Assembly: GCA_008973525.1 (NCBI GenBank)
Contig: WACJ01000007.1
Location: 744,001 to 808,000 of the forward strand
DNA length: 64,000 nt
DNA from: Stenopsyche tienmushanensis
Lineage: Eukaryota; Arthropoda; Insecta; Trichoptera; Stenopsychidae
Reading direction: 5' to 3'
Position 1 is the first letter of the stretch. Every line of letters starts with the position of its first letter. A program made the position numbers and the translations under genes. Below the pieces are notes generated by a model that was not told the DNA's origin, ran no database searches, and saw only the letters and a list, made by a program, of their open reading frames with translations. Shown here one piece after another: positions 12,450-26,589 of this stretch.

Positions 12450-13145
12450 TTAGGTTGTCCCATAAGTTTCTTTCGCAAATGAACACAGATCTAATCATAT
12501 CCATGGTTGAAGAAAACACGCGATATACTGTTCGCGAAATAGCTAACAAGTTAGAAATTCCATGAACATTCGTCCATAATCATTTGACAAAATTGGGCTA
12601 CATCAATCGTTCAGATGTGTGGCTTCCTCATGAACTGACTTACTCAAATAAACTTCAGCGTATTTCAACATGCGATCTTCTTCTCCAACGACATAAAAGC
12701 CAACCTTTTTTGAAGAGACTTGTCACTGGAGATGAAAGTTGCATACTCTATGAGAATATCCAACGTAAACGGTCTTGGACCAAAGGTACAGAAGCTTTAA
12801 CTGTAACTAAAGCTGGCCTACATCCAAAAAAAGTTTTGCTATGCATTTGGTGGGACTGGAAGGGGTTAGTTTATTAGGAGCTACTTATTTATTTCTTTCA
12901 ATGAAAAATTCTTTACGTGGTAAAAATTTTAATTCAATAAATGATATAAAAATGTACCTTGATCAATATTTTGCCAACAAACCTGGGAAATTTTGGCAAG
13001 ATGGCATTATGAGGCTTCCGGGGAGATGGAGAAAGGTAATAGAACAGAATGGATCATATATTATTCAATAAATTTTGATGTAATACAAATTATTGTTTAT
13101 TTTTTTCTTAAAATGAAAACGAAAGAAACTTATGGGACACCCTAA
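12450..13145 (+). mobile_element. Mariner element, internally deleted, non-autonomous (copy 2)
   Basis: Starts TTAGGTTGTCCCATAAG after TA (12448-12449) and ends GAAACTTATGGGACACC... at 13145. The coding remnant is on the plus strand. It shares with copy 1 both the terminal repeats and the exact 5' junction, where CGCAAATGAAC passes straight into the helix-turn-helix region. It then keeps WLPHELT, GDESC (first Asp, usual W changed to C) and KKVLLCIWWDW. After GLVY a stop and a second deletion remove the second and third Asp. The remaining C terminus reads LRGKNF ... FWQDGIMRL. About 700 bp, so it is a non-autonomous derivative. Confidence 0.93.
12518..13071 (+). pseudogene. Mariner transposase remnant, two pieces
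   Basis: The first piece (HTH linker to KGLVY) is interrupted by an early stop in the helix-turn-helix (CCATGA near 12561) and ends at a stop at 12875-12877. The second piece (12841-13071 in another frame) encodes the C-terminal tail seen in mariner transposases, from LFLSMKNSL through FWQDGIMRLP to IEQNGSYI. The DDD triad is incomplete: only the first Asp remains. No function is expected beyond, at most, a truncated DNA-binding peptide. Confidence 0.88.
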
Positions 13146-15117
13146 TTAAACACAAGAGCTTTGTCTATTTTTCAGTACATTGATTTCAAATTTTCAGACC
13201 TATTTATGTACGGAAATATTTTTACAAATATGTGCTTTAAAACTATCAATACTCTGATATTTAATAAATTATCTTAGCTTGCAAAATAATTTGGTCTTCA
13301 GAAACATTTCTCTGAGTCTTTGTGCGAGGATTCTAACATTATTTAATTCCTGAAAAAGGTAAGATTTTTATAAGTTTGTTATTTTTTAAAAATTTCTACT
13401 TTCATTAAACAACATAATAATTCAATCAATTCAATTATATTTACATTTGAAAAATGTGTAACAGTTTTAATAAATAAAAAATTATAATATATAGTTCAAA
13501 AAGTACAATGTAAATTAATGTATCAATTCAATGTAAATAATACAAAAAAATATTTCAAATATCTAAAAGAAATGTGTACAGTGACGTTATGTAGGTATAT
13601 TATTATAAAAATGTATGTATTTCCTGGAAATTGTATACTTTGTTACATATTATATACTAAAATAACTGTGTTGTATATTTTTTACGAATTGATCTTTTAA
13701 AATTTGAATGATTTCAAAAATGATTCCATTTACATAAAATATTGAATTTATGTGACGCTTATCAAAAGGTTAATGATGAATTTGCATTGATTTTCAACCT
13801 TTAAGCTTTAAACGTATCTGAAGAAGGTGTTTCATTATTATGCTCTCGACTAATAGAACTCAGTTCTCGCAAAATAGACAAATAGAACGAGGTGAGAGCC
13901 TGTTCTTGGCGTTGAATAAGAACAAGACAAGATAGCAAAAAGCATTGAAATCTGATGTACATAGTGCTTATTAACTTTAGCAGAAGTGTCGTACTTACGA
14001 ATTGTGGTCCGAGAATACCATCATTTATTTACATCCAAGGGGAGGATTAGATTGGAGCTAGAAACAGGTGTACATCATTATTGTCGTTATTATTATAAAT
14101 GATGATCCGTAATTTGGGCTAAGTATCAATTGATCCATCACGATTTAATTTAATTTGGTATCAGAGTTCGTAGATATAATTCTGATTCAGGGCTGATGTT
14201 ATGCATTTTAAAAGTAATATTTATATGTATTCATTACATTTAAGAGATAAAATAAGCTTATTGTTTTAATGAAAAGCATTTAAAGCAGATTTTTATAAAT
14301 GATCCTGGAAATCGAACGCAGAACAGTTAGATCATTGATTCCTGAAGATTGTCGTCATAATTAAAAGTCTATGGATAATAGAATGTTAATTATGCATTAA
14401 TAGGAGACAAGTTGAGCAGTTCTGTCAAAGTTACGTCCAGTCACTGTGCAGCTGCAAGTTGCAGTCGAAGCTGCAGTAAGAACCTGCTGACTCATCTAAT
14501 GATATCGTCTCTATTGTTGCTGCACCGTTATCACACCTTACGTCCTACTTGTTACTCCGAGGACGCTAGAAAGCGCTGAGAATACATCTAATATGAAATT
14601 AATAGTTGTGATCGGCAATCTCTATACTCATTCTAATTATTTTCCGCAATAAATGCTTTTATTGGCATGAAAAACTGACTCACCGATCGAAAATATATGA
14701 TCAAATTCGTTTTTTTACGAACAAGCTAAAGTCCTACAACATATAATGAACAGATCAACCATGATAAACATATATTTTTTAAAAACTTATATTGTTGGTA
14801 AAATAGCTTTAATTGCTTGCAATTATTATCCCAGTGAGAGACTTTGAGATTTTTTTGGGATAATTTTAAGTAAATTTTTTTTACACTCCACGAAGCATTT
14901 TTTTTTAAAGTTGAAGAAAAATGTTAGCAAAATAGAAGAGGTAAGCAGAATTTATGAATAACTGTATGGGACCTATTAAAATTAAGCAAAATTTTAATAT
15001 TTTGTAGACTAAGATAAATGTAAATACTGGAAGAAATCAATACATAATTATCTAGAATTTAATATCTTCAATGATGATTAATTATATATTTATACACCAC
15101 ATAACATGATAATACAG
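13146..15117. other. AT-rich non-coding stretch
   Basis: No gene recognised. A short GC-richer patch at 14420-14560 carries several CAGCTG/CTGCAG motifs, such as GCAGCTGCAAGTTGCAG, that could be E-box-like sites or chance. Confidence 0.45.
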
Positions 15118-15266
15118 GAGGCCTGCTACAACTTCAGCCATGTCTATCAAAGTCCTAGCCATCTTGGATCAAATGTAGACGACGTTTATGTAACTATAAT
15201 TAATGTTAACCACTTGTATGAAAAACAACAGCTTTGTAGATTTTAATTTAATGTTGGTATATACAA
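15118..15266 (+). repeat. Unclassified interspersed repeat, copy 1
   Basis: About 150 bases align in the same orientation with 46688-46840. Shared blocks include GTCTA(T/C)CAAAGTC, ACGTTTAT, and CAGCTTTGTAGATTTTAATTT. Identity is roughly three quarters by eye. No terminal inverted repeats or poly-A tail are clear, so the class is unknown. Confidence 0.65.
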
Positions 15267-18200
15267 TACAATTATTCAGGTTTAAAAAAAAAATTGCACA
15301 ACGTTGTAAGCTTGATATACTGAAATACATGTAAATACACTGACTGAAACAAAAATTTGCTTTGTAGAAACTGGTGCAAAATTTCGATCGCTGTCTCTCG
15401 TACGTATGATAGTTATCGAATCACCGATTATAATAATCATTTATGGATAAGAATGTTAATAAAAAATGTATTTTTTTTATCAATGATTACGAGCATAGAT
15501 TGATCCTATGGTACTCGTTATAACCGAGTATAATTGTATAAGATTAAAAGCAATAAAATATTTAATATCGTAGAAAACTTTTCTTACTTTTGTTGATGAT
15601 TATATTGAAAATATTGTTTTCTTTATACAACTCCATTTATCAGATAATATATTTAATTTACACAATTTAGCAAAGTTTGAATCAGATCTTCAGTTTATAC
15701 CAGAGTTGGGATTTTTCTTATTGAATGATTCATTTATCTGTAAACAAGTCAGGCTGCGTTTAAGAAATTTCAATTTCAATTGCATATATATTTAGAAGCC
15801 AATTACAGTATTTTATGGATCTTCTGATTGCTTGTGCTAGTTGATAAGGTCATTCATTCATTAAATAGTTTTTAAAAAAATGCATGTTTTAGAAGAAAAC
15901 TGTAAAACTTGTTCCTAAAATAGATTCAAGTATAAATTGTACATATAACTATTAATATTACTTTTATTCGATAGAAGATAATATAGCATTTGAAAGTCAA
16001 GCAACAGTGAAACGCAAATAAACAAACAATCATTGCATTCGTACATTGAATCGACCTAGTTGCCTTATTACTTACAAAGTACAGGCATTACAGTCATCCG
16101 TTTATCGTTCCTGAAGCTTCAAAAAAAAAGGTAAGTAAGTACTTGGATTGTGTGAAAATAATTGTAGCTTAAAATCAATTTGAAACTTGATATTGATAAC
16201 ATAAACTGCAGCTTGAAATTATAAAGCAAAATTATACAAACTAAAAATATTTTTTTATGAGAAGATGTACTTATATATTGAATTCAAAAGTCGTCATTAA
16301 AGGTAGCAATGATGAAGATACCTGTAATGTTTGTCGATACATAAGATTACATTTTATACATTAAATTACGATACTGAACTGTAAATCAAAACACGGCTGT
16401 ACCAACATTAAATAGAATTAGTTGTTTTTATATCCAAACCTAACGATATTAAAATATCCAAGGGATCATAGTTCACAAAAATCCGTTGTTTTATAAGTAT
16501 TTCATATAGCATTGACCTTTGACATGGGTCACTTCGTATGTAAATTTAGCATTGATTTAACAAAAATATGCGTTGAGTGTCAAACGACGTTTATAGTAAT
16601 CCATAGATTATTGTTGTATTATAAATGTATGCATTTATCGACAGCGATTTGTGTGGCATTTGTAAGTAAATATGCATCGTTGGCTCATTAAATCAAACAT
16701 TACCGAAGTGACGAATTCCTCGCGTAAAGAACTCCAAATTTGATTCGAATTACGTCAATTTAGCAAAAAACAAATTCATAAATTAACATTTCATATAAAG
16801 ACCTAAATACATTTTTCCCCCTTTTTAATTGATTAATCACAGTGAAATATTGCATATCATAAGAGTGATTCTGAATTCTAACGGATCGATCTAATGTGAA
16901 CAAAATTTTCTCATTTAAACATATTTAGTTATTATATCAAATATACTTTTTTATTGACATATTTTTAATTTCATCTAACGCTCTTAAATTATGGGTTTGA
17001 TACTGTACCTCAATAACATCTTTTTAAGTATTAGTCATTTTAATAGTCGTTTTATAGACACACAGATGATAATGATATAGGTTCTTGAGCATTCACATGT
17101 CGACAAATAGAAAATATAAATAAAGTCAGTTGCAATTCAAAATACCATCATGAACTAGCTTATGACAAATACTTTCTTCATTATTTTTATTTGAATCATA
17201 GATCTTGCATTGCGTTTTGAATTCATATTCTATTAAATAGCTCACTTTGTGAATTGAAATGGTAGAAAACTTCTTAATATGATGGTGTAAATTTAACTAA
17301 AAAAAAGGCTTTCTAGAGTGAATGGAGTCAAGTTCCATCTTTTTTAGCAAAGACGATGCTGAGCTAGAACGAAGACCTACGTGACGCTTAGATGCATCTC
17401 AAGTATCGTTTCTACACTACGAGAGATGTATCCTCATCCTCGTGCATCTTAACCTAGCTTGAATTCCAGTTCATCGATTTCAAAACGATATAAAAGACAT
17501 TTGAAAAGAGTATTTGGTTTTAGTACCGTATAAATGTATAGAAATTCAGAGAGATTTTTGACAACATTATATGCAAATATGTCAGCAAAAGAGCGTTATG
17601 AATATATTTCTTGTTTCTTTGAATCATTAGAAACTTCCATAAAAGTAATGGGAATGAATGCCTTTAGTTGGAAACGACCTGAAAAGGATGATATTATTTT
17701 CTCAATTTAAGTTATTAGATTTAAAACTATGGAACTTTAGAAAAGCATAAATAACATAATTTTGTACTTTAATAAGAATTAGCTAATATGCTTAGTACGC
17801 ATAAATTTTAATTATAATTTAAATGTGATTTTGTTAAATAAAACCAGGCCTTCAAACTCTTGTCTTGATTCTTCATTTAACGTATTATTTTTCACATGTT
17901 TCTACGCAGAAATTATGAATTTACAATTTATTTATAGAAATTCCTAGTTATTTTGTAGGCAATAAATATAATTAATTGAAGGTATAATAATTAGAACAGG
18001 AAATTTATAATTATATAATTTATTAATCAAAAGCATATTGACTCGACGCTTATTGGCATGAAGTTCGAGAGTTCCAATTCAAAGTATAAAATACTAGGAA
18101 ACAAATTGAAATCTTAGAATCATAGATAGAAAATATATAAAGAAATAAGTCAAATAAAATACCTAATAAATAATACATAAGAATTCAGACTGAAACTTAG

Positions 18201-19139
18201 GTTGATAACTATATTATCAGAAATTTTGATTTAACAGAAAAATTAACAAGGTAGAAAAAGAGTAACGATAACAGTATTATCAGATGAATACAAACAAATA
18301 AATTTTGCATAAGAATAATAAAGGTTACATATTATATTATCATAAAATTAATCAAACGTGTATTGAATAAAAAATCGATATTTTCGAACGGATTTAGTTC
18401 CAGTTTTCATTTCAACAAATATTACGGTTTTACCAGTTTTCAGCTCAGTTTCAGTTCGAAGCCCTGATATTTCAAAGAATTAATATATAATTAAAATATT
18501 TATTCATTTTACCAAAAAAAAAAAAACATATTGTTAAATTGTCTAATGTCCAATTTCCAAGTAACAGTATATCAGTAATTTCCATCCTAATAATTCGAAA
18601 TCCCTCTTGTGCATCGTGTTCGCACACAGATATATAACCATTTTTACACTTAAATTGTTATCTATATTTTTTGTGTGCCGGAAAAGATTTAGTCGCCCTC
18701 CCTCGTAAAATGGAAACGATTTTTTGTCTAATCTTCCGATTTAGATTCTGATATGAAAAAATCACGCAATCTTTTCATTAGCGTGACCCCAATGTCTGAG
18801 AACTCTGCCCCTATACGAATTTGTTCGAAATCATAAAATTACGTAATAACATGAGCTTATATTGTTTCTGTAAACGATTACTTTATCAGTAGTTTTTTTA
18901 TTAGCTTTTAATTGGCGGGCTAAATAAACACTTCAAATAAAATATTTTCCTGTTAATTGCTAGAAATTTCGTCGATAATGTCAACTATTCTCGTAATAAT
19001 TGTTATTAACCTTTTAGCATTTAATATCTGTGTTTCGATCACACATTAATACAGAATGACTTATTTCGGGTATCGACGTTTTAGCTTTTACGACCATGAG
19101 CACAAGTTGATTCCGATTTTATGAGGTGACGGCATTTAC
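15267..19139. other. AT-rich non-coding stretch
   Basis: No gene recognised. A good splice-donor match (AAAAAGGTAAGTAAGT) occurs near 16130 but with no supported exon before it. A 10-base imperfect stem, GATGCATCTC with GAGATGTATC, lies at about 17391-17432 within a GC-richer patch. Confidence 0.45.
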
Positions 19140-19780
19140 TATAGATGATCACAAGAAGACAGTTTTTAGTGATGCTTCTTCACTTACTCGGCAGCAGAAT
19201 AGTCCACGTGCTAAGCGCGATACGTTTACCACAAAAGAGCTAATTTCATTTAAATCACGATTCCTTTAAAGTAAACCGCTATGTCTGTCGGCATGTCAAT
19301 CGTCAATCTACGGCGCGAAAGACGATGATGTGGCAAAATCGCTTCATTTTAATAAAATGACTTCATTTACAGAATTAATGCGCATAATATTACACAGGAC
19401 TCATAAAACTCCTATTTGCATTACTCGAAGAAAGTTCTTCGCCCGGCGTATGATTACATTGAAGTATTCGCAACAAAAAAATCGAAATCTCCCTGAAAGA
19501 ATATCTCATGACGCGTTCATCGGTTTTCAATATTTGGATGCCGGTAATGTATATTTCGTGTCATGAATCAACAACAGTCATTACTCTCGTTGGGCCGTAT
19601 GGACCCATATAACGGGTGTCGGTTACAGCTCATCTGCACAGATGATCCATTTGACATGGATTGTAATTATTTTTCTCGGAAGTGATACACGCTCCAGAGA
19701 AGTGTTGTCACATAGCCATGGTGATATAGAAAATACCATGACCCCTTTTAGAAACAATTGACGATATAATAGTTAATGCA
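19140..19780. other. GC-richer non-coding island
   Basis: Two complex, less AT-rich patches (about 19170-19330 and 19580-19760) flank a 78-codon open frame (19330-19566) without recognisable motifs. This is a candidate conserved element, from composition only. Confidence 0.3.
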
Positions 19781-20549
19781 GCATATGGCATTGATTGGTT
19801 TATTACATTACAACATATAAATTCTGCAGTAAATTATTTATCGAAGTGTAGTAAATTGCACAAAAGCCAAAAATATAAAACTAATATATCAAAACACCCT
19901 AGAACTAAAAATAATTAAAAAGCGAGTGATTGACGACACTATTCATAGTAATATTTATTTTCAATCAAAATATAACATTTGAAAGTCAAGCGATTTTTCA
20001 TTGCGCAAAAAAATTATTTCTACGTGCCAAAATCCGGTATTATGGTAAATTAAAATTCAGTAGAACATTCTATTGATATTTCACGCGAAAACGATAAAGC
20101 CTTATTAAAATATACCAAAGATAAGTCAAAAAGGAATTATTTTCAATTCTGGATATAATTTAATTTCGCATTAAATGTTTACTTAATATATTTTTAATAC
20201 TAGGCTTATCGATTTTTTTAAATACCAACAATCAAATTGACGGACAAAAAACCATATTTAAAATTAATTTTGTAACATCGGTTATAATCATATGTAAGAC
20301 ATAAACTATACGAAAAAAGCCTTCAATATATATTATCATCCCCTGGTCTAAACGTCCACCCCAAAAATAATCTGTATAAATTTGCATATAATTTCAAAAT
20401 GTTTCTAATGTAGTTAACTAAAATTTTAAGACAAATTTACATGGCGTATTTGGCACAAATAGTTTTAATCGGCATTCATCAATTGCAATATTTTCGTATG
20501 CTACGCTTGACTGTCTATACATCTGATATTTGTACGTAATCGTTTAGAT

Positions 20550-21348
20550 CAGTGTTCCCCAACCTCTTGACACCTGTGGACCGGTAAAAAAAGGATTTTT
20601 TGCGGATCACTAATACTGAAATCATCATCATCATAATGCAGCCACAAACAGTCCACTGCAGAACTATGGGACTTATATCTTTGCTAATATATTGGATATT
20701 CATGGCTGCAGTACGATTTTTTCGATTTTATTGATGACATAAAATAATTAAATTTATAACTTAACAGCTTAAATATGGATATTCATCGTTCATTGATATT
20801 CAAAACTGATGCAACTGTTAATGTTTTATGTCTGGACATCGAAGTGATATCCGAAGAATGACAGAAGAATTAATTGTTCATATTCTCTACTCGTAAAAGT
20901 TCATGAAATGACATCTTCAATGAAGGGATTATTAATCCAAAGATTTCATTTACGAGGATCTTCATTTTCGGGATAATATTGATTCAATTTTATTACCAAT
21001 ACCCCTTAAGTGCTGACTTATTACATTTAAAATATCTTTCCTGTCGACGTCAGCAGCAATGAAAAATTCTTGCACAAAGTGGAAACATTTCTAAATCCTC
21101 CTTTTGTATGCGACAATCTCAAAAAAACCAGATTCTTTTCAAATGCATCGATCTTATTTCTCAGCTTAAAAATATTTGTGCAAAGCTCCTGGAGAAAAGG
21201 GTTAAGGTCATTGAGTAGACTAAATATGTGTCATATATGCGAGTTTACTCATCCATTTCTTGTCCAAAAATATTCTAGAAGGGCCAACTCGGACCGTGAG
21301 CCACTGCGGCCCGTTACCGGATCACGGACCACCGGTTAGGAAACACTG
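20550..21348 (-). mobile_element. hAT element, deleted, with GTF2IRD2/ZBED5-like transposase remains
   Basis: Starts CAGTGTTCCCCAACC (20550) and ends GGTTAGGAAACACTG (21348), hAT-type inverted ends. Flanking 8-mers GTTTAGAT and TTTGAGAC agree at only 5 of 8 positions, so the target duplication is weak. Minus-strand translation, with stops and shifts, gives pieces typical of the hAT transposase C-terminal half: SLKIFVQSS-like and AADVDRKDILNVISQHL, then NPFIEDVIS. The same order occurs on the plus strand of 40501-42544, so the two copies are related and inverted. Relative to that copy, about 1 kb of the middle is missing here. Confidence 0.78.
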
Positions 21349-23019
21349 TTTGAGACCGTTGTATTTTCTTGTGAAAACGTATGAATCAAAGGATTTTTGT
21401 CCTAATCGTTATGCTAATGTTTGATTATTAAATGAAAGGTTAATCGCGATAGGGTAATCGTAAATATTTATATCGATAAGGTTTATTCTTAATTTATGAT
21501 TAAAATTTTAAAGATAATCATATTTAAATAAGCCCCCTCATTATCGTATGATGATTAGATAAAAAGCTTAAACAAGACATAAGTTTATTAATTTATGAAT
21601 TTACAATTCATAAATATGCAAAAAATCAAAATGATCATAAAAAGATAATTTTAAAAGATCTTCTTGTCAAGCAAAATGCATTTGGTCCACTAATTATATT
21701 TTTATGATACACCCTTTTTTGGTATAATACATAAACCACAAGCACGACATTCTAAAATACATCCGTGATAAAAATCCGTGAAAAACACGCTTAAAGCGTT
21801 CGGCTCTATATCGTAATTGCTTAAAGTTCAACCAGCATAATTATCAAGCAGAAATGACGTCCGGCTTATAAAAATACCTTCAACAAAACAAGGCCATCTG
21901 CAATGATTTAATAGTTTAATTTTGAAAGTGCGAATTTTACGTCGAAGTCTTAAAACGGATTCGAATTTGATCAGGAATCGATGTGAGTTAATAGTTTTGC
22001 GTACTTTTTCTCAAAGGGCCGCAAAACCCCGGTAGTGTGGTGAAACCAATTTAATTACTCGGTTGTTCAATCCGCCGTTAAATTAAAGCGAATCTTGCGT
22101 ACGTATCAAAGTGTGAAAATACAAGATTTCCCACACAGTAAATATTGTTCTTCTTCGAAAATCTCTCAAAGTGTTTAACTATAACGCTTTTAATTAAATT
22201 TTAATCTTTTATATTGAATATTTTGTTCCGCGATATCATTAGTGGCTGCAATATTTCAATGATGTGTTATAAACTTTTCCATGCTATGCGGAAAATCAAT
22301 CGCAAACAATTGACCACCGAGAAAATTGACGGAACGTAAATTCAATGTCAACCCTGGACCTTCAATGAAACTGTAATATTGATGCATAGATGTGTGATTA
22401 GATTGAATTTATTGCTGCATTCATGTTTTTAATTGTGGATTGATGTGAAATTATATTACATATGATTCAATCATTACTAGCGATTAAGACCCTTTAAATA
22501 CCATTTTTATCACATTTTAAATCAATTAGGATTCAAATTTATCATAATCTAGATCTAATAATGAAGCCACTTTTATTAATCTTATTTCCTTACAATTAAG
22601 TTTTTATGTGAATAAAATACTTGGTGTTCAGTAGAAGCGTCATAAATAATTATTATCATAGAAGGTGTCAATTTCTGAACATGGCCATGATAAAAACTAA
22701 TATGGTTCAAGTTGATCTGAAGCATTGATATTCCAAATTATCCTCTAATAGTTGTGGGGTATTGAAGATGTAATGGCAAATTTTGCTGAAAAACTTTCAG
22801 TGCACTAAAATGTTTCTACAATCTCATGAAAATAATTGTAATGGTGGCTAAATGGTGTTTTTTGTACAAAAATTGCATATTATAATGGTTAAACGGTTTA
22901 TTAGACTTATATATTCTCGTGAACAATAAATGGAGAATCGCCGTCTTCTAACTGTTTGATGTTTTATTTACCCTTTTCATCAATATGTGCTGTTCAATCA
23001 AAACAGAGTGTTCATAGAA
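21349..23019. other. AT-rich non-coding stretch
   Basis: No gene or repeat recognised. Confidence 0.45.
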
Positions 23020-23480
23020 ATAGCTGAGCAGCCATGGCTATAAAATTGTGGAACATCGTTCCACACATTTTCCGATACACCACTAAGTGGAGCGCGACCG
23101 ATCGTAAAAAATAAACTTTAATACGAGCGCTCGGAACGTATGATCGATTGCAAGAGGTTTTTTTGTCGGTTGCATCTTTTGCAACACGACCTGCTCGTTT
23201 CCATCGAAGACTTCGTTTTTAGGTAAAGCAAATCGGAGGCCCACGACAGTGCCCCGTGCAAGGCTAATTGAGCGAGAAACGTTGACCGGAGTTAAAAGTC
23301 CGGTCGGATTCGACCTTCCTGAGATTTGTTCCACCAATTACCTGAACAGCGTGAAAGTGGCGAGTCTGCCGAGGAATTCTCAAGAGTGTAGGGCCATTCA
23401 CCACGGAGCTTGAAGAATTTACACAGAAACCATGCAAGACCACACCAGAGTCGTAAATTCTATGCAACCACTATGCATGA
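23020..23480. other. GC-richer island with a perfect short hairpin
   Basis: Clearly GC-richer than the flanks. TGTGGAAC-ATC-GTTCCACA (23047-23065) is a perfect 8-base stem with a 3-base loop. Two overlapping minus-strand frames of 84 and 67 codons (23083-23337, 23264-23467) show no family motif. It could be a decayed exon, a regulatory island or an old transposon part. Confidence 0.3.
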
Positions 23481-25189
23481 TCAGGAAGAACACTGATGCA
23501 GAATATCTCCTGGTTATGACCAATTCTGATGGAGATTTATATCAAATGCATTAGAAATTCAGATCTAAGAATCTAGTTAATATCCAAGTGGATATGAAGT
23601 ATTAATTCATCTATGAAATTAAAGCAAATAACAGAAGCAATTAAGTAAGTAGGCTTTTTGATATAAATAATCATAACAATCAATTCAAAATATATTAATC
23701 CAAACATAATAAAATAGAAGACATTAGCCAATCATGAAACAACCTTATGCTGAATCAAACGCCAAAATAAAATAAAAATATAATGTTTCTACTGCATTTT
23801 CAACAGATGTAATTTCTGAAGCGCAGGCGAATCACAAATTAAGCCATTCATTTCATCTTTAATCGATACTTTTTAATTTATTTAAGAACGAAAGTTCTAC
23901 TACTTTGCTGAAAATTCTATACTTATGACGAGAGAAAAACGTTTGACTTTCTAGCCGTTATTATCGAATGAAACATTCAATTTCACTCCGACACAACATT
24001 CTTTTCCATAATGGAATAATATTTTTTTGAATGTTTCATGTTGCATGCAACATTGCTTAATTTAATTCATTCTATGTTCTTAAATTATTTTACTCTTAAT
24101 TAAATAGATTTGTTAATTTTTAAAGTCATTGGGTCATTTTTAATATGATAACTTGTGCAAATTTAATAGTACTTGTATAAATCATTTTCAACATACAATT
24201 TTACAAAGTCGTTGATTTTTGTATTTCCAAAACGTTATCAGTAGAAATACGTCATTCACTTGAGAATATTTGATAGTTTTCCCATAGCGCAATTCCATAC
24301 TATCCCTAAAATATTCTTTGACTTCAGATAAGTATTGATATTTGACAATTTTCAAACGTGCGGATTAATTATTTATCATTAAGAATACAATTTATCAAGC
24401 TTGTTTATTAAAAACCAGCCCTCACCAATGCAACTCGGATTTTGAACCGAATACCCTTATGGACCTATGCAGTTTTCTTATATAACAAACAACCTGTAAG
24501 AAAAAAAGGATATTAACCCAAATTAGGCTATAAATCATTACATGAGATATTTATTAATAGCCCGAAACAGAGGTGTTGACTTGAAATGCGAATGTAGAAT
24601 TTTTCTGCCGAACCTTTCGTCAAGTCTTAATTTTAAGGGCCACCTGTATCATGGAGGTGAATTGGAAATATTCGAATTCCTCAAAGGCAGAAATCGACAA
24701 CCGAAGATCGGCTCTCGTCAGAGAATAAAAATCAATTATTGGCTATTTCAAAAATTTGCCGCCTTTGAATATGTGAATATATTTTGAAGTGGTTGCTTTT
24801 AAAGATTAATAATATATTTTGAACGTGTATTTAGTTTCTAATCTTTTTTTTAAATTTCAATCGACGTCTGAAAAAATAGTCATAGTTTTATTGTTCATGA
24901 AGAATCAAGTCTATTAGAATATTTTTATATTAATAAAATTCAATATTTAATTTTCACTATTGAATGATCAAAACTTGATAACACATTAAAGAGCAAGTAT
25001 CATCTGTTAGCACAATTTTGGGCTCTCCAAAGTTGATTTTTGCTATTTTATATTTTATCCAAATATTTTCGGCAGTTTGACCAGATTTTATAAAGAGAAT
25101 ATTCTTCCAATCTTTCATGTATTCCATCAGATGCTCTTAATTGAATATTCTCCCCTGAAATTGTACAATGTGGATCTCTTTGCTATCCC
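23481..25189. other. AT-rich non-coding stretch
   Basis: No gene recognised. The 81-codon frame at 24542-24787 has no motif I can assign. Confidence 0.45.
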
Positions 25190-25440
25190 TGTTTTATTGC
25201 TGCATATTAATAAAATGCAGCGGCTAGCTACGCGAGGTGTTTTGATTTATGGTTTTGTGTGGCCATGGGCAGCAAATGAGGGTCGCTGATGCTGCAGCAG
25301 GCGCAGACAACCAGCCATTTAGTAAAGCCTCAGGTAACGAATCACACCTGTGAACATCGCGATCACACTGACCCAACTAATGATGCTAACCAGGCATCTC
25401 GGCTTGCCCATGAACAACAAAAAATCTTCATACACTCACA
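25190..25440. other. GC-richer non-coding island
   Basis: A complex tract (GCTGATGCTGCAGCAGGC and neighbours) lies in AT-rich surroundings with no sustained frame. Candidate conserved non-coding element by composition only. Confidence 0.3.
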
Positions 25441-26077
25441 AAGAACTATTTAAAAATGGGCAATTAAGCAGATTAGTGCGTTGACTCGTTTTTTGAAAGA
25501 CCGGCGTGTAAACAAAAATAAAGACTCAATAAAAGTTTACGAATCACTGCTATAAGCGATTCTTTTCTTTTGTGACGAGACAGAAGTGATATGGAAAATG
25601 ATGAGCTTGATTCAAGGTCATTCTTGACGATCCTAATGCGCGAGAAGCAAAAAAATTGTTGGTGTTGCACAAAAAGAGCAAGTTGCATTTTTTATGGTGT
25701 TATTTTTTCTTCATGGCCAATGTCAGTTTTAATTGATTTTGACGGGTAATTATATTATGCTGTTTTTAAAAATACAGACATTATTTCTAATAGTTATAGA
25801 TATTATAGTACATTGATGGCATTAAAAGTTAAACTTACTAGTGAAAAAAGTAGCTCAAACATCCGATTGCAAATGAGTCGTCAGTGTTAAATGTGTTAAA
25901 TACACACAAGAATGAATCAGATTTTTCCATGATTATATTGCAAGGCTAAAATTGTCATCTGACATATGTCGATGGTGTTTCTGCGTAAAAATAAATCAAA
26001 GCTATTATTTCATTCTACAGTTGAAAATATCAGATCATGTGATCAGTATCAAATGTAAAAACTGAGAGATCTTGATC

Positions 26078-26510
26078 AGGGAATCCAATCCCGGGATCCC
26101 GAACAGTTTTAGGTGCTCGTGAATCCCGGGATTAGTAAACGTAATGCCGAAAAATTCAAGATTTAAATTTTTATCAAACAGAAATCGTACACCTTGCCAG
26201 CACGCTGAAGGCTACTAAATCGAGACATTCTCGGCAAAATCTGAACGCTTGGAAACAGTGGCGTAACTAATAATTGGCGAGCTTAACTGTCTAATCTATG
26301 TATACATACATATATGTTTTTCAAATTGTTATATTAACCTTTCCCTATCGGTGATGTATTTACTACACCTCGACTCTTATAATGGGAATATCAATATGAA
26401 ATATAATAGATACGGGGTTCAGAATTTTTGTATTAATCCGTAATATGATTACAAATCATATCAAAGTACTAAAGTACTACGGAAACAAATAATAATACGG
26501 GAAATCGAGA
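26078..26510 (-). mobile_element. GGGAATCC-ended repeat family, copy A
   Basis: Starts AGGGAATCCAATCCCGGGAT, the inverse of the end of copy C at 53635. It then matches copies B (43905-44310) and C (53002-53635) on the opposite strand through long blocks: the GGCGTAACTA(A/T)TAATTGGCGA tract, GTGATGTATTTACTACACC, and ATATAATAGATACGGGGTTC. Blocks stay in the same order, so this is a dispersed family. The long GGGATCC-rich inverted ends suggest a non-autonomous DNA transposon. No coding remains. The right edge is not sharp. Confidence 0.75.
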
Positions 26511-26589
26511 ATTTTGCGAGTTTTAGTCCGTGTCTCAGCAGAAAGGAATTTTATCAGTCCCATTGATGGTATTATTTTACTCTTTCAAA

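Noticed and set aside
16000..16140. Possible untranslated exon ending at GGTAAGTAAGT
   Set aside because: A single donor match is expected by chance in 64 kb and there is no other support.
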